The notes below the pieces were generated by a model. That model made no database searches. It saw only the letters and a list, made by a program, of their open reading frames with translations, and was not told where the DNA came from. DNA of 64,000 nt from Anniella stebbinsi (Eukaryota; Chordata; Lepidosauria; Squamata; Anniellidae): positions 354,850,154 through 354,914,153 of the forward strand of contig JARDYH010000001.1 in the NCBI GenBank assembly GCA_029215795.1, given 5' to 3'. The position numbers and the translations under genes are program-made. Shown one piece after another: positions 21,940 through 33,732 of this stretch; position 1 is the first letter of the stretch; each line of letters begins with the position of its first letter.

Positions 21940-23070
21940 AAGCAGGTTCTCAGGATGCTAAAATACTTTATTTCAAAGCCCAATGCGTTTTGGCCTGTGT
22001 TGTTTTTTAATACGTTCTTCAGGGCGCTGTAATATTAAAAATACATTAAATTATGTTTGAAGGGATAACACATATCACAGATAAATTAATATATATGTTT
22101 AGAGGTTAGTTAGGCACATTGCCACAAAGGCCTATGCCCATATGTAAGTTTTTAAAATATATATTATTACAATATGAAGGCTCTGGAGCCTGTACACATT
22201 ACACATTAATAATAAAACTTGTATAAAGCATATAAAACACTTTTAATAAAAGTATAATAGACAGATTCTTATTTGATAAGAGATGTCTGCAGATATGCTC
22301 CTAACAAGACAATAGTTTCCTACGATAATTACTGGCGACTGGGAAAAATAATCATTCAAAGTCTCTCTTCCCTTCGTTTTTTGGACTCTGCCAGGTGCGT
22401 TCACGTAGCAGTGATAAGTGCAAGGTCTCAAAATACATCATGACTGCTATCCTTATTGCTAATATGTGGGAGTCCCTGCAGGTAATTGCTGAGTCACAGG
22501 AGTGGCAAAAAATTCAAGATCTAAATTCAAGCCACTGGGATTCAGAGTTTTTAACCCCATGGATCCATTCTATTTACTTTCTCAATAACAGTTCATTATT
22601 GTGTGTATTAAAAATTCGCCAGAGCCCAAAACTTTAAGTCTGCAAAAGAATGATGTGCTGAAAAGTGATCTCCTAAAGGAGCACCTGATCTGTTGTTCTT
22701 TAAGTTGCGGAGGTGCTCTCTCCTATGCGTTTTTTTCAGAGGTCTAATAGTTTTGCCTATATAAATCTTTGGGCATGTGCACTGGATGGCATAGATGACA
22801 AAAGTACTGTTGCAGGTGGTGAAATGTTTAAGGAAATATCTTTGCCGATCAGATGGATTTTTGAATTCTGTGACTTTGAGGGTATATTTACAGGAGCAGC
22901 AGCGCCCACAGGGATGGTGACCCTTGGGCATGGAAGCACCGGGTAAGAAATTGGGTGAACTTCTGCCATGTTCTTTGTATTCACTTCTGATCTAAAGATT
23001 TCTTACGTTCCTGGTTCTTTTTGAAGGAGACCATGGGTTTTTCCTGGCACCCTGGAATATATTGGACAAT
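21940..23070 (-). mobile_element. Penelope-like retroelement remnant (GIY-YIG endonuclease end)
   Basis: The minus-strand frame 22608-22931 (107 codons) contains PCGRCCSCK, TCNSTFVIYAIQC, KIYIGKTIRPLKK, EHLRNLKNN and GDHFSAHHSFADLKFW. This matches the order of the Cys-rich linker and GIY-YIG-type nuclease of vertebrate Penelope-like elements (Neptune type), with IY...YIG as the core. A diverged piece upstream includes KPMVSFKKNQERK. The 3' non-coding side includes an AACGCATTGGGCTTTGAAAT stretch near 21970. The reverse-transcriptase domain is missing, so the copy is 5' truncated. Confidence 0.75.
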
Positions 23071-23169
23071 GTGCCAGTATCTCCTTAGGCTTCCTTGCAG
23101 ATGATTTGTTATACGGTCATACATTAGATTGCAGTTGATTCGGTCTGGGACTGATATATTCCTTTTTGA

Positions 23170-23203
23170 TAAAAGCTCAGTATAAGGCAGCTTCCCATGT
23201 TCC
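23170..23203 (+). mobile_element. tRNA-derived SINE tail fragment
   Basis: CTCAGTATAAGGCAGCTTCC and following CATGTTCCT match the 3' end of the SINE family found at 18868-19029. Confidence 0.6.
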
Positions 23204-24300
23204 TAGGGAAGGAGCCCAATCTCTCCACGCTTCTTTTGGGGGCAAGGTTGCATCCACATTGTCAGACTGCCACACTGCTATGCTCAGTGGGAGAAATGAT
23301 CTTCATGGCAAGCTTTCCAAGGTGGGGCAGGCACACTAACATGTTGTGTGTTGGCTGACACAGCTGTGTCTGATTCAGGGTGCAATCCTATAACTTAAGC
23401 CCATGATGCTCATGAGCCTCTGAACTCAGAGAAAATCCTACGTTTTCTAGGGATGTGAGAAAAAGAAAACACAACCTTTCCCTTTTAAAAAAAAGTCTTC
23501 TGAGAAATTTTGGCTCAGGTCTAATGGAGGGGGATCCCCACCAAATATAATTGTCTCAGCCCAGCTCTTTGGAAGTCCACTGGAGAAGTAGCCAATGGTT
23601 TCAGTAACAGTTCTTCCCTTGATACTTGGGGAAAGCGTCCATCCACGCCATTCTTTCACCCACCTCCTGCTATTTGCTTATGATTGGTTAATTTTATTCC
23701 ATATAATCCTCAGTCCTTACAGTTTTACCAGAAAAGTGACAGTAGTCAAATAAACTTGACTAGTTGGGGTTGCTGAAAAAAATCTAGAAATGGGATAGGC
23801 TGCTCACACTGAATAAAAATGCAGTGCTGGATCTGTCAGGAAAGTTTGCCTGTCTCCAGTAATGGGAATAGTTTTAATTGTGGCTGGATCGTGTAGCACA
23901 GGAAATTATATGGGGCACCAGTTGGCTGGGAACACGGAGAACAATATCTGTGTTCTTCCAATTTTTTTTTTAAAAAAATCCCAGCCAAGAATTCAATGCG
24001 ACCCACTATTGGGAGACGTGTTGCTATCCTCTTTTCTTCCCTATTCTGGCTGTAATTTCAGTCTCTGCATTAGCGAGGGTCTGTTTGCTTTTCTCACCCA
24101 ACCACAGAGTTTCAAAGGAATCTGGGCTGATGTACGAAAAAGACACTGAACCAGGGGAGAGGGGGGAAATCTGGTTAGTGCTAAATATTAGTATACCTGC
24201 GGCAGGAAAACAAAAGTGTATTTTATTCATATGTCCATTGCAAGATTATAACCTCCTTTAAAAGATACTGATTATTATCAGTGGCAAAACCCACATATGA
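23204..24300. other. Intergenic, possible hAT end at 23448
   Basis: CTAGGGATGTGAGAAAAAG at 23448 resembles the start of a TAGGGATGTG-type element, but no partner end was found. The remainder is unassigned. Confidence 0.35.
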
Positions 24301-24304
24301 TTGA

Positions 24305-24601
24305 ACTAGGGCTCTCCAGATTTTGTGAAATCCATCCCATGGGTGTTTTGTGGATTGTGCAGTGTCATTCCGGCATCCGTTCACAGACAGGTTCATTTTT
24401 TTTCCCTCCACGATGTCAAAAAATACATAAATAATTTTGTAAGAAAGTTCACAACAATTTACATAATTTGTGTTAGTACGTAACATTTAGCATATTGTTC
24501 CCCCATTCCATTCAACTTTTCCCTGCACATATTTTCCAGCATGGCAGATGTCTCAGGAGTATTTTCCTGCAAATGAATTTGTGTAAATTTCAGGAAAGTA
24601 A

Positions 24602-24636
<35 letters not shown>

Positions 24637-24800
24637 TAGAAGTCTGCAGACTCTGGGCGGCCTTGGGAGGCAGATTTGCAGTAGATTGTGCAGGTCAGAT
24701 TCTTAGAAATCCAAACTCATTTTAGTTCATCTCAAATTTCTCCAGCATCCCTAGGCTGAACTGAACACACAAAAACTGGGAAAACATTTTCCCAACCATA
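24305..24800 (+). repeat. Dispersed element, copy A (pair with 41000-41755)
   Basis: Blocks including CATGGGTGTTTTGTGGATTG, CATTCAACTTTTCCCTGCA, GCAAATGAATTTGTGTAAAT and AGGCTGAACTGAACACAC recur in reverse order and orientation at 41000-41700. An (AAT)n microsatellite at 24601-24633 is private to this copy. TAGGG/CCCTA words at 24307 and 24753 look like hAT ends, but the shared homology runs past them, so true ends are unknown. Confidence 0.55.
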
Positions 24801-26326
24801 ACGCCAGCTCCCTTTCAAACCACAATGAACTTAAGAACATAAGAACATGACCAGCACATGATTAGCAAGTGACAAAGGGCAGGAGCCCATTGGGATGCAC
24901 ATGTGACTGTTGAACCACAGGGCTCTGGGACTTTTCAGTCACCAGCCTGAGTGCTCGGACCTGTGAGATATTTTCATGGCAACCTAGCTGAAATCATTAT
25001 CTATTTTGGCAAGAGTTCTACTCTGGGCTTGAAGGGCCTGGAGACTAGAACAGCATGAGATACTGCACATGGGTGGTTTAAGGAGTGCACACAGGCCCAT
25101 CTTCATGAAATGGAGTTTTTGCAGGCAGCTAAATCTCAAAACGAAAATGGATTTCATGACACATTATGTTCTACTCTTCTCCAAACAGTCAGGCTACCCT
25201 GGCAATGGCAGTAGCAATGGAGTCCATTCCTTCTCTCTGAACTCTGATGAGATCTCCTAAGAGCCAACAAGGTTGTGCATCCAGGCTTTAAAGGTAGCCT
25301 AAACATATTTTGAAATGAATAAATATTATTTTTTGAAAACGTTCCGTGATCTACAATGCAGACGCATGCATTTTTAATGTGTTATCACAAACTGGCTCCA
25401 GGAGAATGCAGCATCGGCATGCCAATAATACACATCATGGGATTAGTGCATAAATGGGAGAGGAATTTGGACGGTGTTCCCTGCGTATGGCTCACCACCA
25501 CGGACAAAGGCATTTTTCAACAGTAACTACAGATGGTGGCTGAATACATCTCAACATCACTACAAAATTTAAATCAACATACCTTTCAGTAGGAATCTAG
25601 GATGAGATTATGGAGTGCCGGCTCCAGGTTTTTGAGGGCCCTCAATGGGCCTCGGCCTCAGTGAGTCCACCTCCTCAATGCCATAGTCACAAGTCACTCT
25701 TGTTGCTGCTCCTCTCTCTCTCATCGTTAGTGCTGTGCTGAATATTTTGAACATTTCATTTTTGGCATTTCATGGGGGGTGGTAGAAAAATAAAAACTCG
25801 GGCAAAAGACGCTGGGAGAGGTGAGAATTTCGGAGAATGTTCTCCTTGGGGAGGGGCGACAGGGTTTCCACATACTTTTTAAAATGTAGCCAGTTGTTGA
25901 GGGGTGTTTTTTCTTTCTTTCTTTCTTTCTATTTATTTTTTAAAACACCCCCGGCATTTTCAGGACCCCAGGAATTCTTACTGGATGCTTATTGGAGAGG
26001 GCAAGACCGCATGTTCTCCAACTGCTAAGCTCATTCAAATGCTGAAGGAAGGGGGTGTTTTCATTGTTGTTGACAAACTAAAAAAATAGGAAGAAAGCCC
26101 CTCAGGAATCACCCACATTTTAGAAAGGTATGTGGAAACCCTGTCCCCCTCCCCAAGGAGAAAATTTGCCGGATTTTCTCCCCCTCCCTGTGAAAGAGGT
26201 GTAAAAAACAATGCCTCTTTCACAGCGAGAAAGTTTTGGCCCAGCACTACTCATCATTACCATCAGAAATGAACACAAGCAAGAATGCAATGGCATCTAC
26301 TGGCCCTCCTTCTTACTGCCATCATT
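24801..26326. other. Intergenic, unassigned
   Basis: Includes a GAACATAAGAA repeat fragment near 24835-24905 and a (TTTC)n patch at 25912-25930. A mirrored pair, GGGGAGGGGCGACAGGGTTTCCACATAC at 25848-25875 and GTATGTGGAAACCCTGTCCCCCTCCCC at 26129-26155, bounds about 300 bp and may mark a foldback element. No gene found. Confidence 0.4.
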
Positions 26327-26864
26327 GGCCTTTTCTACACCTACAGGTGTAGAGGGAGGGCCTGGGGATGATCCCGGACATACCAGTTTCTGGGATTGTC
26401 CTCCTCTTGCTAAACAGGAAGTGTGATGTCCCGGTTTCCTCCCGCGCACCTTCCATTTTTTATTCTAAAAAGGATCCAGAGAGCACACTTGCACTCCATT
26501 GGAAAAGTGATTTTTTTAAAAACAACAACCCTGAAATGGGGGCCCCACCTGCCATCTTGGGGATGGCGGACTTGCTTCCTCCCCTCCCCTGATGGGCACA
26601 GAGCCGGGCAGTGCGGCTCCATGCCTGTTTCTGGTGCCCACTTACTTGCGAGTAAGCAGGCACCAGCCGGGACAGGTGCCCACACCTCCCCCAGTCTCGG
26701 GACATTCCCGGGGCCGTGGGAAGAATCGGGATTTCCCAGGGATCCCTTATCCTGGGGAAAACCCATGCCCATCCCCCCCACCCCTGGGAGTCCCTGTATG
26801 TCATTTGCATGCACAGGACAATACAGGGACAATCCCGGATAAAAAGGCTGGTGTAGAAATGGCC
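26327..26864. mobile_element. Harbinger-like MITE, GGCCTTTTCTACACC family
   Basis: GGCCTTTTCTACACC and GGTGTAGAAATGGCC are the imperfect inverted ends; the 3-bp flanks are ATT and ACT. The interior is GC-rich with mirrored GGGATGATCCCGG-like words. A 210-codon minus-strand frame (26410-27042) and several others here have no domain and follow base composition. Relative of 12975-13460. Confidence 0.55.
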
Positions 26865-27860
26865 ACTGACTAGTACAGAGAGAGCCAGGTAAATGAGCCA
26901 TTTGCAATAGTGAAGAGAAGGAGCAACTCCTTGGCTGATCCTGCCAGTGGTCAACTGCTAGGGGTGGGCCCTTGGCAGGTGCCTGACCATGCCTACCCTT
27001 GATGCTGGCCCTGAGCAACACATGTTCAGAAGTAAGTTTCAATGGGTTGGATCCACCATAAACGTCTCATGGATGGAAGGGCTCCTTCATTTGCAGGATG
27101 CGTCTCGTCCAGCAAAGAAATCTTTATTGATTTCCACCTCTCCCTGCAATCCTCCTCCCCCCTTCCCAACATAAAATCTGCTCCGGAAGGTTAACACAAT
27201 GAGAGGTGTGGCACTAGATGACTGCAGAGAAAGGGGTGATCAGTGAAAATGGCCTCTTTGTCCCCCACGAGCGGGAGTGTTGTGAGCAAAACTTGGCTCG
27301 GGGATGTTCTCACTGGCAGATTGAAACCTGAATCCAACCCATTATACTGGACATGGTCCTCTTCCTAGTGGCTATAGGACTGCAGCCTTAGAGACTTTGA
27401 AAGCTGTTGCTTTTGAGAGTTTATAATATTAACAAAACCCATTTGCACAAATCTATCAGGGAAGACCTAGCAAATCAATACAGACCAAACACCTAAAGAA
27501 CAATACAAAGTCTAGTTTGGTTATTTCTTTCTTGGGCTAGCGTTTTTACTGCCCTTTATTCCGCCCCCCCTCCCCACAGTTTCACAGCTACTGTTAGCGG
27601 TCGGTATTTGCTGCTTCATTGAGTCATGCACTTTTATGACTTCAGAATGCCTATCGGCTGTCTTAAACTTATTTGTAGTCAAAGCAGGTAAAAAAAAGTT
27701 CTGTAAATGGAAAAGGTGAGAGAGTTAGTACATGTGAGAGCATTTGGTTCTGGATTCCTTCTGCTGTCCTTCTGCCGGCAGGCAAAGACTGCTTCATTCA
27801 TGAAGGCCTTTGGCCCGTAACTGGGTCTGCTGGGTATATATATATATATATATATATATT
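26865..27860. other. Intergenic with (TA)n
   Basis: A (TA)n run lies at 27835-27860. No gene or named repeat recognised elsewhere. Confidence 0.45.
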
Positions 27861-27980
27861 GCAATTGTTATGTTTTTATAGCATTTGTTTTAATCCATTT
27901 TAATGATGCCTATAAACTGCCTTGAGTACCATTTTGAGGGGTAGAAAGGTGGGGCACAGATAAAATAAATAAATAAATTT
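27861..27980 (+). mobile_element. LINE 3' tail
   Basis: TTAATCCATTTTAATGATGC, then CTATAAACTGCCTTGAGTACC, GGTAGAAAGGTGGGGCACAG and AAAATAAATAAATAAA are typical of a reptile LINE 3' end; clade uncertain. Confidence 0.55.
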
Positions 27981-28087
27981 CAGCAAGGGCCAAGCAGAAA
28001 GCTAGCCCCATTTGAAAGAGAGAAGCTGGAAGGATAGGATGAGGGTTTATTCCAGCACCCCTCCCCCCATGCCTGCCCCATTTGAGG

Positions 28088-28722
28088 AGAGCAGAGACTG
28101 AAAGAACTGGGCATGTTCTTCAGTCTTCTCTTCTCAAAGCTAAACAAAGCCCTATGAGGAGAGGCTGAAAGAACTGGGCATGTGTAGCCTTGAGAAGAGA
28201 AGACTGAGGGAAGACATGATAGCACTCTTCAAATACTTGAAAGGTTGTCACACAGAGGAGGGCCAGGATCTCTTCCCGATCAACCCAGAATGCAGGACAC
28301 TGAATAATGGGCTCAAGTTACAGGAAGCCAGATTCCGGCTGGACATCAGGAAAAACTTCCTGACTGTTAGAGCAGTACGACAATGGAACCAATTACTTAG
28401 GGAGGTCATAGGCTCTCCCACATTAGAGGCCTTCAAGAGGCAGGTATGCTTTACGGTGGATTCCTGCATTAAGCATAGGATTTATTTATTTATTGCATTT
28501 ATATCCCGCTTCCAAGGAACTTGAGGTGGTGTACATAATCCTCCTCTCCTCTCCATTTTTCCCCCTCACAACAGCAACCTTGTGAGATGGGTTGAGCTGA
28601 GAGTCTGTGTCTGGCCCAAAGTCACCCAGTTGGCTTCCATGGCCAAGTGGGGACTAGAACCCTGATCTCCTGACCCAGTCCAACACTCTAGTCTTATAGG
28701 CCACTTCCAACTCTACTATTCT
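28088..28722 (+). mobile_element. CR1 LINE 3' end split by a SINE
   Basis: The frame at 28180-28524 retains the CR1 C-terminal reverse-transcriptase pattern ([19 protein letters not shown], then NGLKLQEARFRLDIRKNFL and AVRQWNQL). The sequence then breaks at 28479, where a Sauria-type SINE is inserted in reverse, and resumes 28693-28722 with TTATAGGCCACTTCCAACTC. The extreme left shows a short inverted duplication around 28088-28145. Confidence 0.85.
28479..28692 (-). mobile_element. Sauria-type tRNA SINE inside CR1
   Basis: Read on the minus strand: a GACTAGAGTGTTGGACTGGG head, GGTTCTAGTCCCCACTTGGCC B-box region, CACAAGGTTGCTGTTGTGAG and an A-rich TAAATAAATAAAT tail. The position inside a CR1 copy dates it later than CR1. 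Related copies: 30862-31345 (split), 54815-55046 (minus), 62612-62825 (plus), 42925-43125 (minus, diverged). Confidence 0.85.
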
Positions 28723-28724
28723 AC

Positions 28725-28930
28725 CGAGGTCCCAAGCCATTTAGAGCTTTAAATATCATTGCCAACACCTTGAATTCCAACTGGAAGCATATAAGCAGCC
28801 AGTGCAATTCTTTTAAGACTTCTTGGGACAGGACAAGAGAGAGCTCGTAAATGCTGAGCCAATTTTGAATTGAGCTGAGGGTAGTTTGCCCATCACTCCA
28901 ATTGACAGTGCCTGAAGGATAATATGTGTT
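28725..28930 (-). mobile_element. L2-type LINE fragment
   Basis: The minus-strand frame gives FQLEFKVLAMIFKALNGLGP, matching the L2 reverse-transcriptase C-terminal block also seen at 16118-16667. No 3' tail is attached. Confidence 0.6.
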
Positions 28931-29733
28931 GTACATACATATAAAACTAAGTTCTCATTCTTCTGCCCTGACACTGTGCTGTGAATCCTTCAAAATTGTG
29001 CATGCGATGCAACACAAATATTGCAGTTCAAAGTGCTTCCCCCCCCCTCCGTTTTAAACCACATTATTCTGCTACAAGACTCGGATGGTCTCCTTTATTA
29101 TGGAGCCATTTGGGATGTTCCTCATAATGTTTGCATTGATTTGTCTGCTGCTTTTCAATATTTTAACTTGTGAAGATAATTTTATCACACAGTGAAGGCT
29201 TTTTGAAGATATGAATGACTTTTTTTTCTTTTTTTTTAAAATAATAATCTATGGATCAAATTGATGAGGGAAGGAAAAAAAACATAACATGATGTTGTAT
29301 GTGATATTCTGCATACTTTTCTGAGCCGCTGTGTAGCATGATGTTCGGCGATTTTCTAAACATGAGAACAATGCTTCACTGTCATCACTGTCTTGTGAAA
29401 TACTGGTTCCTTAGGCAACATCAACTTGCAACGTCCTTAGATCCTGCCCTGCAGAGAGAGTTACGTAACTCAAATACTATCTAATTGCCAAAGTTGGTGA
29501 TTTGTATCTACCTATTTATGCATAAAAGAGAACACATATTTGATTCCCCCCTGCTTTCACAACAAGCCTTAGACTGGCACATTTTATTTCAGTTTCTCCT
29601 GTGGTAGGTCCCTGTTGCATTGAGATGACACTATTGGCTGCTTGATCCACCTCTGTGGTTGAACCGAGCCTGCTTGGCAAGGATGACACAACAGGCCAGT
29701 GGTGTTCTTTGTCAGAGCCTTAACTACATGGCC
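28931..29733. other. Repeat-poor intergenic stretch
   Basis: Apart from poly-T/A runs near 29220-29285 I recognise no repeat here and no gene. Candidate for conserved non-coding sequence upstream of DLK1; not testable without alignment. Confidence 0.35.
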
Positions 29734-30130
29734 ATCAGTGGTGGCTGGTGGTTCCTATTTCAGTGGAGCTGCAAATGCCCTCTGGATTTCAGTCAAATGC
29801 AGTCAGAACTATCAGGTGGAGGGGACATTGGAGTTGACAGATCCAGTGTCTGCCACAGTCTCAAGAGGGCGGAGTTGAGAGGAGGCGGGAGGCAGTCTCT
29901 TCACGTAGTGGTTCAAGAGAAGCTCCTCAAGAAAAACCCTCCCCAACAAAAAGAGTCTGTTGGAATCCTGGGAACAGCCCTGCTTGAGTTGAAGGCAGCT
30001 GCCTAACTTTGTTAGTCAAATTAATTTTAGAGCATAGCTCCTAGCATTCAGATACCCTTCAGATGAGAAGAGATGTTTGTTGAATAAAGCTTTGTGAAGC
30101 AGACATCTTCATTGTCTCCTACTGGCAGGG
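29734..30130 (+). mobile_element. MITE fragment followed by LTR-like end
   Basis: GTGGCTGGTGGTTCC and GGATTTCAGTCAAATGC are fragments of the CAGTGGAGGCTGGTG MITE family. Further on, GTTGAATAAAGCTTTGTGAA followed by CATCTTCATTGTCTCC resembles the R-U5 end of an LTR. Boundaries were not resolved. Confidence 0.35.
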
Positions 30131-30861
30131 GGGCTTAGAATCACGACACATTCCATTACTCATAGTTCTCTCACAACATAGAACTAGTCACACCTACAAG
30201 ATGCAATACATTCTTATCAGAGCTGCCCAGTACAATGCATATTTCGCTACAGCAGATCCTGCAAATTTGCCCACTCCTGTGCTAGACTACATGGATTTAA
30301 GGCAGCATTGGTGTCAGAGTTGCGACCACCCCTTTCCTGGTTACTTTTTCTGTCTTCTTGGACACGTTTACAAGGATAACGCTGGATGAAATCCAAGTGC
30401 TTTGGTTGAAATGATGCATGAATCACAGCCAGAAAATGAATGACACATCCTAATTCTTGCAAACAAAAATGTTATTCGGCGAAATAATACCTTTCAGAAT
30501 GAGATGACGAGTGACTTGGCTCTTACCTGACTGCTTTAGAACACAAAATGAGATTGTCCTCTTCAAAATAATCATTTGACATTTCATGCCATTTTTTTCT
30601 TCAATCCTGAATTACTCAGCGCAGCTCAAATACCAAAGGAACTGTGTCCTTTTTCAACTGACAACATGTTTTGCCCCTTTATAGCAACTCTGGTCAAACG
30701 GCTAAGCAGGACGTTCTGCAATGAAAGGATCAAGGGAGAACTATGCATTGCAGCAGCGTACAAGCGGACAGAGTCTGCCCTGAGGAGTTTGCAATCACTG
30801 AAGAGTCAGAGTGATGGGAATGGTAGTACAGTGCATCGGGAGGGCACTAGGTTGGGGGAAC

Positions 30862-31345
30862 CCTGGATTAGAGTGTTGGACTAGGACAAAGGTACTGATG
30901 CAGCCCTTGCTGCCACCCCATTCAGTGGCAACCCCCTCTCTCCAAAATGGCTTTTTAGCACTCCATAGCACTAAAAGGGTCAAATCTCGCTTGTCTGAAC
31001 AAGCTAAATTTAACCACTCTGACACTACAGAGCAGTTTGCTGCTGAATTTTGGCAGCAAACAACCATTTTTTTCTCACTGCTCTACAGACTACACAGCGC
31101 CCTGCAGAGTGCAATCCTTGGGGGCAAAAATGGCCCAGGCCCTCCCAAAATTGCTCACCCCTGGGCTGGGAGGCTCAGGTTCAAATCCCCACTCAGTTAT
31201 GAAGTTTACTGGGAGTCCTTGAGATAGTCACTAATTCTCTCTCTCTCTCTTTCTCTCAGCCCAACCTACCCCACAGGGTTGTTGTGAGGAGGGAGGAGAA
31301 CCATGTCTGTTGCCCTAAGCTCAGTGGATGAATATGTACTAAATA
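30862..31345 (+). mobile_element. Sauria-type SINE split by a hAT MITE
   Basis: The head TTAGAGTGTTGGACTAGGA stops at 30886. The body resumes at 31172 with GGTTCAAATCCCCACTCAG, runs through CCCACAGGGTTGTTGTGAGG and ends AAATAAATAAAAT. The 277-bp interruption is a separate hAT element. Confidence 0.85.
30887..31163. mobile_element. hAT MITE inserted in a SINE
   Basis: Left end CAAAGGTAC and right end CACCCCTG are diverged forms of CAGGGGTG. Flanks GACTAGGA (30879-30886) and GGCTGGGA (31164-31171) match at 6 of 8, and both derive from the SINE word GACTGGGA. It lies within the SINE, so it is younger. Confidence 0.75.
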
Positions 31346-32490
31346 AATAAAATCCAGCATACAGCAGTCAGCAGGGGAGGAGGAGGGAGAGTAAGGCAGG
31401 GATAAATGGGGGAAGAATATGAATTTCTTTCAGTGATATATATTTAAGCTTAGTTACAGTGGGGTGTAGGGATTATACATGTCTACACAGAAGTAGACAT
31501 TGGGTTTAGTGGGGCTTACTCCCAGGTAAGTGGACATATCGTTCTGCAAAATTCCTGAAAATCCATGAATTGGAGATTGCTGCAGATCGAGCCAGGCCTC
31601 GCCGTGTGAAATGAAATGAAATCCAGGGGGGGTGGGGGGGCCTGAACTTAATAAAACCCAATGAATTCCACCCCCACCCCCAACATCCTTACTCTCCCTT
31701 CTGCAAATTCAGTGAATCTATGGGAGAAAACATTTCTACAGGGCTTCAATGATTGCTGCATGGAAAGAGGAAAAATGGGCACTTTCCTTTTCAAAATCTC
31801 TCTCTCTCTCTCTCTCTCTCCTCCCACACTTTCTCTTTCTGTCCGCCTGATCAAAGCTGCTAAGATTTCCTAACAGAGATGTAGTTGCGAGTTGAAAGGG
31901 AAAGAAGCTTCAATGAGATGAAAATGGGCAATGTGCTAGTACACAGAGTCCTCCTTTCAAAAGGCTCCTTGACAGAGGCTTCAGAAAGCCTGCCTAGAAT
32001 TCCAGCAGCATTCGGAGAAGAGAATCACAAGACAAAGACAAATCTTAGATACACTCACCTAGTTTGGGATGAAAAGAAGTGGGTGAAAAACCAAGGAAGT
32101 GTGTGTGAGTATGTTTTGGTGGGGGGGAACTAAGTGCAAATCTTTACGCAGCTCCTATTTATAAACTGCCATTCAGTAAACTCTTTTAAACAAACGGGGA
32201 ACATTGAGCGTATTCCCCGGGGCCTTTGCAGAACGACAGCAGAACTCCTTTGCTGAACGGAGAGCTCCATGATGCTTTCTTGATCCCCCTCCCATAGTTA
32301 CTGCTTTAGATTTCCATTAGGGCCCCCGGCATCCCAATCAAGGATGAGCCATGCAGCCGCCCAGACAGCTCCATCGATCGGGGGGGGGGGGGACATGCAT
32401 TTTCTGAACTAATCAGCCATAAAATTTATTAATTAAACGACAGGCAGACAGTTGGAGTTCAGATGTCAATGATCCAGAGCACCTTTCCAC
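31346..32490. other. Intergenic with (CT)n
   Basis: (TC)n lies at 31797-31820 and a G run at 32378-32391. A diverged palindromic GTCTACACAGAAGTAGAC with GGGGCTTACTCCCAGGTAAG lies at 31480-31535 and belongs to the GCAATCCTA repeat family. No gene. Confidence 0.45.
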
Positions 32491-32539
32491 AACCTGGTGC
32501 CCTCCAGATGTTTTGGTCTCCAACTTGCATCATCCCCAG

Positions 32540-32755
32540 CCAACCTGGTGAGATGCCCTTTTCATCACAAGAGGTAAACTGCAGGAGCCTGCCCTCTTTT
32601 GCATCTGGTCAAGAGGGCTGCTTTAACTGTTGTGATGATGAGGGGATTTCAGCAGGTGCTGCATGCATACCAAGGACACCTGCTGAAATTCCCTTTTCAA
32701 TATAACTGTTAAAGATACAGGAGCCCTGTCCTCATTTTCATATGGTCACCCTGCT
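32540..32755. mobile_element. Partial hAT foldback MITE, GTGACCATATGAAAA family
   Basis: Retains the middle and right arm (AACTGTTGTGATGATGAGGG, TTTCAGCAGGTGCTGCATGC, TTTCATATGGTCACCCTGC). The left arm is missing. See 45326-45645 for an intact copy. Confidence 0.7.
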
Positions 32756-33732
32756 ACACAAGGAAATAGGTGTGTGTGGCTTGTGCCAGACTGAAAATTC
32801 TTGTTGCTTTTCTTGATGGCAATCCTCCCAAGTTCCTCCCGAATTCTTCTCCTTCTGGGGAAATGTCAAAAATCAAGCTTTGAAGGAAAACATCTCCTTT
32901 GAAGGCTGCACACGTTCAATTGGGGGTGGGGTGGGGGGGTATGAATCCAAGTTGTTACGCCTACTTACTCCACCAGTTAAATATTGCGAGACACTGTCAT
33001 CTTGATGCACTTCAAAGCACTGGCATCAGCATATTTCTTTGGAGATGTGAGTGCTGTCATTAAATATAACGGTGGGGGGAAAGTAGTTTCAAAGAGGCAA
33101 GAGTTTAAGAACAGGTTGACATTAATCTCCCACTTGAGAGACTGATTACAAAAATGTTTTCAATGACAGTGCAGTAGAAACGGCTGCAACGGAGAACCCT
33201 GTAATGAAGGTGCCATTACATTCTACTTAGGCATAAATTGAACAGTGCTAAGCCTAGAATAATTATATCATGTGCATTAACCCCGGTTTTGAAAAGTGCT
33301 TGTAGTGCATTACACAAAGACAGGGGCTGACACGAAGATTTGGGGGCAGCGTCCTTCCTGTTGGCGCAACAGAGCAAGACCTTGTTCCTATCTCCAAATA
33401 CTGCCAAATGCAGTGAGAAGTAAGAAAAGGGCAATTCAAGGAACAAGTAGCCGATCAGGAGAAAGTACAGGATGAGCAAAGTCTGTGTTGAATTTAATAT
33501 CAAGCAGTAAGATGGACTGAACCTTCTAGCTTTATTTATTTTATTTCATTTTTATTTACAATATTTATAAACAGATGTGGAGCAATAGGTGAACACTTTA
33601 CGTCTGTAATGCCTCTGTGGAAATCGGGAGGAAGAACCTTGGTTGTAAAAACCTGCTACAGGGTAAGAACTAAGACAGAATGGGTGAGACAGACCCAGTC
33701 CCTGATATTAACTTGAGAAATTGAATCACTAG
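32756..33732. other. Intergenic, unassigned
   Basis: Little repeat content except a LINE-like AT tail near 33530-33580. No exon recognised. Confidence 0.4.

Noticed and set aside
24307..24753. hAT element with 6-of-8 TSD (GATTGAAC/GGCTGAAC)
   Set aside because: The right flank GGCTGAACTGAACACAC is also present in the related copy near 41650, so the apparent TSD is internal repeat sequence.
26410..27042. 210-codon minus-strand open frame
   Set aside because: It lies within the GC-rich Harbinger-like MITE, overlaps other long frames on both strands, and shows no family pattern or splice context.
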